A stretch of 64,000 nt of DNA from Zanthoxylum bungeanum. Its lineage: Eukaryota > Streptophyta > Magnoliopsida > Sapindales > Rutaceae. Positions 22,397 to 34,712 of the stretch are shown piece after piece. The notes beneath the pieces are model-generated. The model saw only the letters and a program-made list of their open reading frames with translations, made no database searches and was not told the DNA's origin. The stretch's first letter is position 1. Each line of letters begins with the position of its first letter. The DNA lies in NCBI GenBank assembly GCA_019454045.1, contig SKCR01006521.1, positions 106,908-170,907 on the forward strand. The letters run 5' to 3'. Made by a program: the position numbers and the translations under genes.

Positions 22397-24223
22397 TGTT
22401 GGACAATTATGACCCATAACATCACTATTTATAAAGAACATGGTATTTTTGTACAAATTATCATTATGTAATTGGATTACTTGGATTATTAATGATAAAA
22501 GTCTTTATGCTTAAATCGGATTAATAAGATATGAGAAAATAATAATTCATGAACGGTTTAATCATTAAATATCTCTAGTCGTAGTATTATCGAGACTGGA
22601 CATCGATAATGCAGAATAGACTAGTATTACACTGTGCGCGTTATGGAAGCTAAACGATATAGTTCTCATATATTTAAGTATTGGATATTTATGCAAGTGT
22701 GATAAGAGGTTCTGTTAGCCGTTGGACCGGGAACAGCTTCGCTCTGGATAGACCCCTCGGAGTCCCATTGGTATTATGACTATGTGTCTATGGGAATCCG
22801 AATCAGGGTAGGTGTATGTGATCTTTAACCTAAAACTTGCATCGCTAATACTTGCGACAATCAGTTTGCTTTGGTATTGGTCGTCCGGAGATTTAACAGG
22901 TTCTGTGTACGTCTATGTTGTGTTTACTGAGAATCGTAGTGTATTGGATGTGATGTCAAGATGGGAGTATCACTTCAGTCATATGGAGATGATGATCACA
23001 CAGGATACGGTACTAGTACTCTTAAATGCTGCAGCTATCAGGATAGTATGACTAGGTCATAATTATCCGATTATAGAGACTAGTTACGTGGGATCCTATA
23101 TATGCTTCGTATGGGGCAGACACAGTGCCAGCCTTAGGCCTAGCATGTGACATTCGATACTGGATCGTATTACGCATTACGTTAGTATACTAAGCGTGAT
23201 ACATATTATATATTCCTCGTTGAATATGTCTGGAGAATTGGGTAGGCACGGTGCTTTGCTAGAAGCCAATCATGTCTTATAAAACGGTAAGAACGTGGTA
23301 CATGGTACGCACATATTCGGATAGTCCGATGACCGTATTTATTGCCAACATATCCAGGAATCTCTTGGGTCGCTTCCCAAATATTCACCAATGACATTTG
23401 ACTCGAACAAAATTAATCTGGGATTAATTATGAGAGAGAAAATTAATCTGGGATTAATTACGGCAAGAATTTATATGGGATTAAATTCGTCAAGAAGAGA
23501 GAACGCGATTAATTTGGAATTAATCGGTAAAATAAATTTAATAGTGAAATTGGATTTTTCTATTTAATTTATTTATTTGGGCTAAAATAATATATCAGAT
23601 ATATTAATTGAAATTGGATTTCAATACGAAATTAAAATTGGATTTTAATTCAAGCGAACGAATTAATTTGGAATTAATTCGTAAGCAATTATCGCAATAA
23701 TTTTACGAGGCATACTTATTTAATTAAATTGGATTTAATTATTTAGGACGGAAAATTCGTTTAATCGGATTAAACGAACTCGGGCCCAAAATGTGTTATG
23801 TAAGCCAACTTAAATTTTGAATTTAAAGTGGTGGGACCCACTTTACTCACATCACTTGTCACAACAGATGATGGAAGGTTGTTGGCAATATTTATTGAAC
23901 TCTTTAAAGCACACAACAACCAAGTAAACCATTATTATTCACTCATCTCTCTCATTACCTCTCTTGGCCGAATTTCTCTCAACTTGGTGGGGAAAATTTT
24001 GCTTCATTTTTTTTTATCAAAGCTAGCACTTTGGGAGTCTATTAAGGTGATAGGGAAACTCACCCAAGGGTTTGGAACTCATCAAAAATCTTGGAGCTTC
24101 ATCATCCAAATAGATTTTTTGAAAATTCTCAACCGATCAATGTAAGTTATTCCGCAAACTCTACTTCATAATTCACACATAAATCATTGTTTATATATCT
24201 TGGGCATGTGTAGGACATCAACA
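22397..24223 (+). repeat. Copia2 5' LTR
   Basis: TGTTGGACAATTATG to GGACATCAACA, 1827 bp. It is collinear with 38678-40557; several small indels (for example the 18-bp GTGACAAAGG segment at 38745 missing here) and scattered substitutions imply an old insertion. Confidence 0.9.
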
Positions 24224-24224
24224 A

Positions 24225-24240
24225 TGGTATCTAGACCCTC
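24225..24240 (+). other. Copia2 primer binding site
   Basis: TGGTATCTAGACCCTC lies one base after the LTR end. It is similar to the Met-tRNA type PBS of plant copia elements. Confidence 0.65.
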
Positions 24241-26134
24241 CTAAACTTGATTTGGAATTCTAGGGTTTATACACTTTAATTTGGGGATTTTACTTGGAGC
24301 ATGTAATTTTCTAAATTGATTGTTTGGTTATGGTTGGATGATGATGACTTAGAGTTATGCATGATTGGATTTGTGAAAATTGATTAGATCAAGATTTCCC
24401 CAAAATCCTCACATGGTCGAATATATGACCCTAGAAAGCTCATGGTGATTTTTTGAAAATTAGACACTTGGATGTGTTGTTGGCATGAAATATATGTTAA
24501 ATGTTGATATAATTGGATTGAAATCAAATTGCATGATTGTTTCCTTGCCTTTGCCGTGAGTTTAAGCAAGTTGAATGAATTGATTTTACTTCAATTTGTG
24601 TTGGACATGAATTGAAAGTAAAGCATGATTAATTAGATTAATTAATGTTTTGGAAATATTAGATTATTTAATTAATTATGTTAATTACACTTTAATTGGA
24701 TTAATATGATATTTGGAATATTGTACTAATTTAATTTGTTGTATTTGGGCTAATGGGCTTGGTTGGGCCAAGTTTGGTTTTGGTCAATTGGGTTGGATCC
24801 AATTGGGCCTAAACCATTTCCATAAAAGTTCAAAATATAATTTTTGGGCCTTTAAAAATTTAATTGGGCCTAATGGGCCAAAATTGTGTTTTGGAAAAGG
24901 GTGATTCCTAAATGGCCTTAGCATTTTGGGTTTGATCCATAATGGCAAAAGTCCATGCCTAAAGAATTAATTAAAAGCCCATTGGACTTAATTGAATTGA
25001 CATTGGATGCTAATTGGGCCTTTGAGACCCAAACGGATTGGATTTGGAATCCAAGTCTAAAAGGCACTATTATAAGTGTAATTGTTTAATTTGGAATTAA
25101 ACATGAATTAGTATTGGATACAATTTAAATTGGATTTAAAATTGTAGTTCGATATAATTCAAGAATACTTACTTTGAGTATTTATTCTTAAATGAGTTGG
25201 ACTCGCCCAAATCAAATCATTGTATGAATATTGGATGGTCATTAATCAAAGATTAATTAATTGGATTAGATTGATTGACAACATGCTTTGTGTGAATACT
25301 TGGATGTATTTGTATGAATAATGTATATTGGATGGATATTAGATGGGTTAGAAATTATTGTAAATATGGTATTTATTTAAATTGGACATGTGTGTCCATC
25401 CTTTCACCTCATATTCTCTTTGTATTTCTCTTCTCACCAATTCCCCACAATGCAAATGAGGTTTCTTATTGTGTTATGTAATTGGGTAGAAGAATGTAAA
25501 GTGCTAGCGGGAGAGATGAAAGAGAGAGAGATTTATTCTAGGAACAAATTGTATTATATATCCATCCGCATATCATTATTAATTTTATCGCGCCTTATTA
25601 TGATTTTAGAATGCATGTTTAAGGGTGAATGATGAGACCTAATCAAAGATAATAAATTGGTTTCCAATTTACGAAAAACACCCTGACTTTTATATTAAGC
25701 GTTTTCCTTCCATTGAGTGGTTCTCTCTCAAGATCCAAGATTGACTTTGATTTTTTGGCCAAAGTCAATATCATTGTCCATCGCGGATGTGTTTGAACCA
25801 TGAAAGCTTTGTTATATATCGCATGTCTTGGGCAGTTGTGACTTGTTGGCCAAAGTCAAGGTCACTTCTGTATATCGACGTGGATTACGAAGTTTTCCAC
25901 TGTCAATGGGTCGCACTTAACTGAATCATTAATCTTGTTGAACCAAAGCCAATGTTTAGTTGATTCAGAGGAAAAAGTTAAGAAATATATTAGATATATG
26001 TTTTGGACTTGGAGGTCCACCTACCGGATCTAGGAATTGGATGAGATCCAATTGATCTTAGAGATCTACCTAGTTAAGTTTCATACAACTTGTTGGCCAA
26101 AGTCAAGGTTGTGTGTTATTTAACGGGATCCTAG
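24241..26134 (+). other. Copia2 leader, first part
   Basis: Untranslated, AT-rich leader with GGGCC blocks near 24740-25030 and TTGGCCAAAGTCAA repeats near 25750-26110. It is interrupted at 26139 by Tat2 and resumes at 34411. No gene is supported. Confidence 0.7.
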
Positions 26135-26699
26135 CCCACTGTGGGAACACAGGATCTGGGGCGACGCATGCTGTCCCGGGCTCGCGGCCCGGTTGGGAGT
26201 ACGGAGTAGCCACGGGGGACTAAACTTGAGAATAATGGAGTCGCCACCCGGTGTGAACCGGGAAAATAAGATTTAAGGCCGCACTCACCCCTCGCAAGGG
26301 AAGACCTCAAACTGTTGGGTTCAGAATGGTCCCTTACTTATGTCATTTGTAATGAAAGGATTTATGTAATAATTTAATCAAGTTTAAGTAACACTATTTC
26401 CAAGAGTATCATGCTTCTAAATTCACATGCATGAAATTAATCATCACAACATGCAACATCACATGGAAATCTCAGGAACATTTCTCAATCATATGGTAGG
26501 GAAAACTAAGAACAACCTAATCATGCTTGAGTACTATCTCATGAATATATTAACCAAATAACATGCTAATAGCCTAATCATGCTTGAATATCATCCCAAG
26601 AACACATCGAATGGATAAATGTAGGAATACAAATAATATGATTGGCTACATAATGCAAGGGAGATCACCCAAAAGGCAGTTGTGCATGAAATATGATGA

Positions 26700-27035
26700 G
26701 ACAGACTTAGATCAGTATGTGCGCGTTTGTGTAGCGTTCGTAAATGCGTTCGAACGGTAAACAGAAGGTTCGTGTTCGTGTACCGTTTGATAACGCGTTC
26801 GAACGGTACCAGACCTGATGATACAAAATGCATGAGCGTTCGAGTAGCATTTGTAAAACGTGTTCGAACGGGAAACAGAAGGTTCGCGTTCGTATAGCGT
26901 TCGATAACGCATTCGAACGGATCCAGACCAGATGAAACAAAATACATGCGCGTTCGAGTAGCGTTTGTAAAACGCATTCGAACGGGAAATAGAAGGTTCG
27001 CATTCGTATAGCGTTCGAAAACGCGTTAGAACGGG
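26700..27035 (-). repeat. CGTTCGAACG tandem units in the Tat2 3' LTR
   Basis: Alternating units of about 62 and 54 bp each contain a near-copy of the 10-bp palindrome CGTTCGAACG. There are five or six units here and three in the partner LTR (32697-32900). Confidence 0.85.
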
Positions 27036-27095
27036 AACATACCTGATGCATAAAATGTGACGCAATACATACATAAAAAAGTAAATAGCAAAATA

Positions 27096-27377
27096 CGAAG
27101 CGCGGCGAAGCATCGTGGCGAAGGATTGAACACATCTTCAATTAGAGGACCTTTCATCGCACTTACTAAGCCCATGCGCTCGATCATATCATGCATACAA
27201 AAATAAAGACAATCATATCACACTTAGTATATCCGATTGAACATATCTTATATCCAACCGAACACACATCAACCGGCGCGGCAAAGCATTGTGGTAAAGG
27301 ATTTTAACCCCTCCAAATAGGGGACCTTTAATCCGACTTACTAAGCCCATGCACTCGATTGAATCATGCATACAAAA
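27096..27377 (-). repeat. 176-bp tandem duplication in the Tat2 3' LTR
   Basis: CGCGGCGAAGCATCGTGG at 27101 recurs as CGCGGCAAAGCATTGTGG at 27277, each followed by a similar GGACCTTT...CTTACTAAGCCCATG block. The partner LTR has no copy at the matching place. Confidence 0.8.
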
Positions 27378-28899
27378 GTAACATGCAGAATTCAAATAAT
27401 GAAAAATAAATAAACCGAAGCAACATAAAACAAAAGAGTGTGCCGTTTACTCAAATGGTACGTGGAGTTGTATCCCGAGTACAGATCATACTACCGTTCA
27501 TTTGGAATCGGCTATGAAATTTATGTCCGGGTTTCCATCCTATATACCACAAGAGGCGACACATTTTCTATTTCATTCAAGCCACAACATACATCCACAA
27601 ACGACTCTCATGCGAAGAGAATTCAATAAACAATCAAAAGACGAATATAAACTAATGAGAAAAGTGCCCTCAGTTCTAACCTTTTAAATCACCTCTCGGA
27701 TGTACGGTACACGATCGTCGGAAGGGTGGATGCTCCGCAACTCTTCCGGTTCACTGGTTCACTGCTCTCGTTCGTTGTCTTACTGTTTTGAGTCGTCGTT
27801 CTCCATCTTTTGCTGTTGTTTCCTCTGTATTTTCCACTCACTGTTCAGGTTACTGTTTTGGCGTTTCCACGGACTGTTTCGACTGTTTTTTGTGGGTTTT
27901 TAGTGCAGTCTTGTGTGATTATTTTAAGGATTATAAATGTAGTTTTTATGTTACTGTTTTGAGGATTTTAGGGACTGTTTTAAGAGGATTTGGATGCTGT
28001 TTTAGGGGTGAATTGGGCTACTATTCAGGCGTGTTTTAGAAGGTGTAGAGGCTGCTGTTTTCGGTGGAAAGGGGCTGCTGTTTGGGGGTGTATTTTCGGT
28101 GATGTGTGGAGGTTTAGGGGCTGCTGTTTTCGGTTGTGGAGTGGGGGAGATGAAGAGAATTATTTGTGTTTTTCTTCTTACTATTGCCGTGAGTGGCTAG
28201 GGCTCTTGGTATTGTGATTTTCGTGTAAGTCTTGTGTATGAGCTAGGGGAGTGCATGTCTTGGTTAGGGGTTGTTTATATAGAGAAAGGTTAGGGCTACT
28301 CCTTGTCTCACAAGGAAGGGATTTTGGCATTAAAAGGAGGATTTGATTTGTTATTCAACAAGGAAAGGATTAGATTGAGGGGTGACAAATTTGGTTTAGA
28401 TTAGGAAGTCAATATCTTTAATTTGTTATAATTGATTTTATTAGGCATGCCATCTTTTTATTTAGTATGTGATTTTGTTTAGTTAGGAAGGAATCTTGTG
28501 TAATTGGTGGGTGAATATCTTAATTAAGGAATTAAAATATTTGATTGATTTCAATGTTTATTTTAATTTGGTATGTGATTTTTAGATTTGTTTTGATTTC
28601 ACCATGTGTTAAATGTGTGTTTTAAGTGGGCTTGGGCGAATTGGGCTTGATGTGAGGCTAGCAGCAAAACCAGAATTACCGACACCGTTCGAACGCCTCC
28701 TCGAACGTGGCACGAACTCCCGCAATCTGTTTGCCATTCGAACGCATACACGAACGCAGCACGAACGAAAACTGTGATCCTTGTTTATTCTGAATTTCCC
28801 CTTCCGATTTCCGTTTTCCGTGACCTCCATGACTTAAAAGGTAGTGTCTCCAAATGAGACTCATCATAGGGACTTATGTGCAAAAATGCAGTGCCTACA

Positions 28900-28915
28900 G
28901 TCGCCCCCACTTTGA
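28900..28915 (-). other. Tat2 polypurine tract
   Basis: On the minus strand TCAAAGTGGGGGCGAC abuts the 3' LTR, identical to the Tat1 PPT. Confidence 0.85.
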
Positions 28916-29074
28916 TGGGACTTGTGCAGTGTGTAACAGTGACAATCCTATCAAAGTTATGCAATGCATTTTTACTTACCTGGCTCACCAGCTGCCTCCT
29001 GACTTGCCTGTTGCCTCGACCTGAATTTGATGACGTGCCATTCTTAGCGTGCTAAACCCCGTACTTAGGGTGTC

Positions 29075-30000
29075 GCGGTAGTCCACAATAGTCCACACTA
29101 GTCCACGATAATCCACGGAATCCACATAGTCCAGATAGTCCACGATAATCCACGGTAATCCACGGTAGTCCACGATAATCCACGGTAGTCCACATAATCC
29201 ATATAGTCCACATAATCCATGGTAGTCCACATAGTCCACAATACTCCACAATACTTCATGATAGTCCACGGTAGTCCACATAATCCACAACACTTCAAGA
29301 TAGTCCATGGTAGTCCACAAAATTTTACGATAGTCCACGGTAGTCCACATAATCCATGATAGTCCACGGTAGTCCACATAATCCACAACACTTCAAGATA
29401 GTCCATGGTAGTCCACAACATTTTATGATAGTTCACGGTAGTCCACATAATCCATGATAGTCCACGGTAGTCCACATAATCCACAACACTTCAAGATAGT
29501 CCACGGTAATCCACAACATTTCACGATAGTCCACGGTAGTCCACATAATCCATGATAGTCCACGGTAGTCCACATAATCCACAATACTTCAAGATAGTCC
29601 ACGGTAATCCACAATATTTCACGATAGTCCACGAAAGTCCACATAATCCATGATAGTCCACGGTAGTCCACATAATCCACAATACTTCAAGATAGTCCAC
29701 GGTAATCCACAATATTTCACGATAGTCCACGGTAGTCCACATAATCCATATAGTCCACATAGTCCACGGTAGTCCACATAGTCCACAATACTCCACAATA
29801 CTTCATGATAGTCCACAGTAGTCCACAATATTTCACGATAGTCCACGGTAGTCCACATAATCCACGATAGTCCGAGGTAGTCCACAATATTTCATGATAG
29901 TCCATGGTAGTCCATAACATTTCGCGATAGTCCTCGGTCGTCCACATAATCCACAACACTTCAAGATAATCCACGGCAGTCCACATAATTCACATAGTCC
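29075..30000 (-). repeat. 98-bp higher-order tandem array
   Basis: Basic units of 11-14 bases (AGTCCACGGT, AATCCACAT types) are arranged in a 98-bp higher-order period, exact from about 29420 to 29815. Overlapping minus-strand open frames start every 98 bases and read repeats such as GLCGLPWTI; they arise from the array and are not a gene. The array lies in the Tat2 3' region. Confidence 0.9.
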
Positions 30001-30029
30001 ACACGCCGTACCTGGAAAAACTGTTCTGA

Positions 30030-30340
30030 TGACGCAGTGGGCCTCGACCCTGAGACACATCCCAATAACTGCAACCGACAACGGGGCACCTCGACCCAAC
30101 ACTGCTGACAATAGGGACCTCGCCCTTGAACTGATGATGTAGTGGGTCCTCGACCCTAAAATGGTACTGATGTGGGCCTTGCCCTCAACTGATACTGATG
30201 TGGGCCTTGCCCCAAACTGATACTGATGAGGTGGTCCATTCTCGAACCAAGTTGAGGAGAGGTGGTCCATTCTCAGACCGTTTCGATGAGAGGTGGTCCA
30301 TTCTCGAACCGTTACTGTGATGCGGTCCATTCCCGAACCT
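30030..30340 (-). repeat. GC-rich degenerate repeats, shared with Tat1
   Basis: Units with GGGCCTCGACCC and GACACATCCCAATAACTGCA match the reverse of 13890-14090 in Tat1. From about 30225 units with GGTGGTCCATTCTC follow. Confidence 0.65.
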
Positions 30341-30343
30341 TGC

Positions 30344-30565
30344 TCCATTCTTGGAGTGCCATTCCCGGCTTGTTCATTCTCGAACTATGTTTTCATTCTT
30401 GGAGTGCCATTCCCGGCTTGTTCATTCTTGAACTGTGTTTCCATTCTTGGAGTGCCATTCCCGGCTTGTTCATTCTCGAACTGTGTTTCCATTCTTGGAG
30501 TGCCATTCTTGGCTTGTTCATTCTCGAACTGTGTTTCCAATCTTGGAGTGCCATTCTTGGCTTGA
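30344..30565 (-). repeat. 48-bp tandem repeat
   Basis: About 4.6 copies of a 48-bp unit containing TTGGAGTGCCATTCCCGGCT. The period is a multiple of three, which produces spurious open frames on both strands. Confidence 0.88.
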
Positions 30566-30569
30566 CTGA

Positions 30570-30945
30570 TTCTGATAATGATATGGGCCTCGCCCCCAGA
30601 GTGTCATATCCGGTAAAACTGATGTTGATAATGGTGTGGGCCTCACCCCAAACTGGTACTGATGTGGGCTTCGCCCCCAAACTGGTACTGATGTGGGCTT
30701 CGCCCCCCAAACTGGTACTGATGTGGGCTTCGCCCCTAGATTGATGCTGATGTGGGCATTGCCCTCAAACTGATGTGGGCCCTGCCCCAACAATGTTACC
30801 GATGTGGGCCTCGCCCCAGATTAATACTGATATGGGCCTCGCCCTCAGACTGTTACTGATACGGGCCTCGCCCCAAACTGATACAGACGTGGGCCTTGCC
30901 CCGAACTAATACTGATATGGGCCTCGCCCCTGTGATTCATTCCTG
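30570..30945 (-). repeat. About 30-bp tandem repeat with GGGCCTCGCCCC
   Basis: About 12 degenerate copies of a unit like ACTGATGTGGGCCTCGCCCC, of which the core is an imperfect inverted repeat. Coding is not supported. Confidence 0.8.
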
Positions 30946-31084
30946 AAGACTGCTGACATTGTACTGTTGTTGTTTCTGGTTGGCTTGCATTTGACGCTTT
31001 CTCTTTTTCTCCTTTGAAACCTGTTATTACAAAACAGAACAAACACGAAAAGGAATGCAGGATACGTTACGTGTATGCATGCAT

Positions 31085-32096
31085 GCATGAATGAGTTTCC
31101 TATCCCGTTGGGTTAGGTCTTCTGCCGATACTCTTGGTGGCTGCTTGGTCTTTTGACAAGTCTGTCCTCTTCCCTAACCAACGGGTATCTATGATGGCTT
31201 TTAAGACAAAATGGGGTTAACATGGTGCATGTATGCATGAGGCACATGTAATGCAAGAAATATATCAACTCATTAAAATTTTCACACAAATCGGCCCACC
31301 ATCATTTTAGAAGCTTTTGGGCTAACTGTCATAGGAGTGAACTCGTCCCAGTTTAAATGGCCCAACGAGTTCACATCTCATGGCAAGGAGCCCAACTAAA
31401 TCCAAATGGTAATGTTCCGAACACAAGCACAAAGTGGCCCATCAATATTTAGAAGCCTTTGGCCCAATCATCATAGGATACGTTCTTGTCCCAGTTTAAT
31501 TGGCCCAGCAAGTCCGCATTTCTGACAATGGTCCAACTGCATCCAAATGAGGATGGTCCACAAGCACATACTCAAGGAAATAGTTGTTACTTTAACCATA
31601 CAACCCCGGTCTATGGGTGGGTTCACAAGAGTGTAGACAAAGGCTCTCATCGGCGAAGGATGGCCCACAACTAAGTCTCTCCAATCAAGGGTTCAAGCGA
31701 CCAAGTGAGCACACCCTTTTTTATACACTAAGGTACGTGCCAATGAGCTATGGTGTGTGACTGATTGTCAAATGGATTTCCCGTTGTAGATTCCCCAGAG
31801 GGAAGATGGAGTGAGGCTCACTTAAATACCCAAGCCTCTTAGGCTCTTATCGCTTGGTGTCAGGAATAAACAACGAGTCCTCCAAATTATTCCATCACAA
31901 TAGGCTAAGGGTAGATGGCCATATAGGTGCCTTCACAGCTTTTCCTTCAAGGAAGGTAGTGAATGAAGAAAGACACCAAATCATTACCTAGCCTCAAGAT
32001 GCCATTGATTAAACCCTCATTTAACCACTATAGACACGGTCAATTAGAACATAAATCCAAACATTACAAGACAATATTTCGGGGCCGATTCTCTAT
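31085..32096 (-). other. Tat2 leader and gag-pol deletion junction
   Basis: 31200-32096 matches the Tat1 leader in reverse. At 31100-31190 the CCCGTTGGGTTAGG-type motifs from before gag and from the end of pol lie about 80 bases apart. Gag-pol, about 6 kb, is missing between them. Confidence 0.8.
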
Positions 32097-32113
32097 CCTC
32101 AGTGGAGTCGCTA
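32097..32113 (-). other. Tat2 primer binding site
   Basis: On the minus strand TAGCGACTCCACTGAGG lies three bases from the LTR. It is the Tat1 tRNA-Arg PBS with two changes. Confidence 0.8.
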
Positions 32114-32116
32114 GAC

Positions 32117-34405
32117 TGTGGGAACACAGGATCTGGGGCGACGCATGCTGTCCCGGGCTCGCGGCCCGGTTAGGAGTACGGAGTAGCCACGGGGGACTAA
32201 ACCAGAGAATAATAGAGTCACCACCCGATGTGAACCGGGAAAATAAGATTTAAGGCCGCACTCACCCCTCGCAAGGGAAGACCTCAAACCGTTGGGTTCG
32301 GAATGGTCCCTTACTTATGTCATTTGTAATGAAAGGATTTATGTAATAATTTAATCAAGTTTAAGTAACACTTATTTCCAAGAGTATCATGCTTCTAAAT
32401 TCACATGCATGAAATTAATCATCACAACATGCAACATCACATGGCAATCTCACGAACATTTCTCAATCATATGGTAGGGAAAAATAAGAACAACCTAATC
32501 ATGCTTGAGTACTATCTCATGAATATATTAACCAAATAACATGATAACAGCCTAATCATGCTTGAATATCATCCCAAGAACACATCGAATGGATAAATGC
32601 AGGAATACAAATAATATGATTGGCTACATAATGCAAGGGAGATCACCCAAAAGGCAGTTATGCATGAAATATGATGAGACAGACTTAGTTCAGTGTGTGC
32701 GCGTTCGTGTAGCGTTCGTAAACGTGTTCGAACGGTAAACAGAAGGTTCGCGTTCGTGTAGCATTTGATAACGCGTTCGAACGGGACCAGACCTGATGAT
32801 ACAAAATGCATGCGCGTTCGAGTAGCGTTTGATAACGCGTTCGAACGGTAAACAGAAGGTTCGCGTTCAAGTTGCGTTCGATTACGCGTTCGAACAGGAA
32901 CTGGCAGATTGTATACATTCATATGGTTTTAGATACCGCATTCAAACAGGATCACAACAACGACATATCTAATCACATGGATATCTAAATCATGCATAAA
33001 GATTAACATACTAAGGACTAAATCATGCTTAAGAATAAATAACGCACTAGGCCTAATCAGGCTAAATAAATAAATAACGTACTAACTACATCATGCTCAA
33101 ATACAAGTTTGGATGAAACGGAATATATGTATCTCTCAAGTGGTACGTGGAGTTGTATCCCGAGTGTAGACCGTACTACCGTCCATTCGGATTCGTCTAT
33201 GGAATTTACGTCCGGGTTTCCATCCGATATACCACAAAAGAGAACATGCATTCCGTTTATCCGGAATTCACATCATGCCTCAACAAAACGACTCTCATGC
33301 AATAAAAAAATATATTAAAATAAATAAAAGACAAATGAAAGATAATAAATACAAGGTGCCCTCAGGTCTAACCTTTTATGTCGTCTCTCGGTAGTACGGT
33401 GTACGGTCGTCGAAAGGGGGGAATGCTCCGCAACTCCTCCGGTTCACAGGTTCACACCTTTCCTCGTTGTTCCACTGCTCAAGCTACTGTTTTGACTCCG
33501 ATTCGCTGCTGTTTTGACTCTGATTCGCTGCCGCTTTGCTGGTGTATCTTAGTTACTATTTTTGGGATGTTTTGGCTACTGTTTTGGGTGTGATTTTTGG
33601 TGGTGTTATGGTGTGGTTCGGGGGCTGCTGTTTTCGGTTGTGGAGTGGGGGAGATGAAGAGAATTATTTATGTTTTTCTTCTTGCTATTGCCGTGAGTGG
33701 CTAGGGCTCTTGGTATTGTGATTTTCGTGTAAGTCTTGTGTATGAGCTAGGGGAGTGCATGTCTTGGTTATGGGTTTTTTATATAGAGAAAGGTTAGGGC
33801 TACTCCTTGTCTCACAAGGAAGGGATTTTGGCATTAAAATGAGGATTTGATTTGGTATTCAACAAGGAAAGGATTAGATTGAGGGGAGACAAATTTGGTT
33901 TAGATTAGGAAGTCAATGTCTTTAATTTGTTATAATTGATTTTAATTAGGAATGACATCTTTTTAATTTAGTATGTGATTTTGTTTAGTTAGGAAGGAAT
34001 CTTGTGTAATTGGTGGGTGAATATCTTAATTAAGGAATTAAAATATTTGATTGATTTCAATGTTTATTTTAATTTGGTATGTGATTTTTAGATTTGTTTT
34101 GATTTCACCATGTGTTAAATGTGTGTTTTAAGTGGGCTTGGGCGAATTGGGCTTGATGTGAGGCTAGCAGCAAAACCAGAATTACCGACACCGTTCGAAC
34201 GCCTCCTCGAACGCGGCACGAACGCTCGCAATCTGTTTGCCGTTCGAACGCATACACGAACGCAGCACGAACGAAAACAGTGAACCTTGTTTATTCTGAA
34301 TTTCCCCTTCCGATGTCTGGTTTCCGCGACCTCCATGACTTAAAAGGTAGTGTCTCCAAATGAGACTCATCATAGGGACTTATGTGCAAAAATACAGTGC
34401 CTACA
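32117..34405 (-). repeat. Tat2 5' LTR (2289 bp)
   Basis: TG/CA ends and the same start and end blocks as 26140-28899. Internally it follows the family pattern seen in the solo LTR 61072-62972: the GTGGTACGTGGAGTTGTATC block and TCCGGGTTTCCATCCGATAT occur in the same order. Confidence 0.88.
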
Positions 34406-34410
34406 CCCAC

Positions 34411-34712
34411 TAGGAAACTGGGTTTCCTGAGTACTCAACAGAGGGTTAGAGGCTCGCCGAAAAATAGTGGGAGGCTAGTATTGAATTTACAATTTCGTTT
34501 AATACTTGCTAATACGCGCTCTTTTATTATTATATCACGTTATATATATATATATATATATATACTAATATCTTTTATTGCTTTCTTTGAACAGTTAGAC
34601 TGTACAAGACACTACTCCATTTGTAGTTGGTTATATAGTTGGACTATAGTAACCATTGCATTTTGAGTGTACCTGAAATCGTTGATTGGATAGTTGGACT
34701 ATAGCAATCAAG
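34411..34712 (+). other. Copia2 leader, second part, with (TA)12
   Basis: The leader resumes after Tat2 with AGGAAACTGGGTTTCC. It contains a (TA) microsatellite at 34541-34564 and two copies of ATAGTTGGACTATAG. The window end (63660-64000) is the same leader from another copy. Confidence 0.75.

Larger units (their letters stand above)
26140..28899 (-). repeat. Tat2 3' LTR (2760 bp)
   Basis: Ends TGTGGGAACACAGG and GTGCCTACA on the plus strand. Most blocks match 32117-34405 closely, but 27030-27450 and 27690-28130 differ in structure: extra CGTTCGAACG units, a 176-bp duplication and an expanded GTTTTGAGG-type region. A minus-strand TATATAAAC box at about 28268-28280 is shared with the partner LTR at about 33775 and is a likely core promoter. 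Confidence 0.88.
26140..34405 (-). mobile_element. Tat2: non-autonomous Tat derivative without gag-pol
   Basis: The flanks are CCCAC (26135-26139 and 34406-34410), an exact 5-bp duplication, and the ends are TG/CA. On the minus strand the order is 5' LTR (34405-32117), PBS (32113-32097), leader, a short junction at about 31100-31190, tandem-repeat region, PPT (28915-28900), 3' LTR (28899-26140). The junction joins the segment just before gag to the sequence of the pol C-terminus (compare 5365-5405 and 11480-11530 in Tat1). No protein domain remains. Such elements can move only with proteins supplied by a full-length relative. Confidence 0.9.

Noticed and set aside
27700..28217. Overlapping Cys/Phe-rich frames
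   Set aside because: They sit in the rearranged part of the Tat2 LTR, made of GTTTTGAGG-like repeats, and are absent from the partner LTR.
29075..30000. Possible CRISPR-like array
   Set aside because: Repeats are contiguous without unique spacers, the context is a plant retrotransposon, and no cas gene is near.
28985..30348. Long overlapping minus-strand frames reading DYVDYRGLS and GLCGLPWTI repeats
   Set aside because: They arise from the 98-bp array, which is open in several frames and shifts frame each period; there is no start context and no non-repeat domain.
30262..30793. Frames on both strands across the 48-bp repeat
   Set aside because: The period is a multiple of three, so any stop-free unit gives a long frame; both strands are open, which argues against coding.
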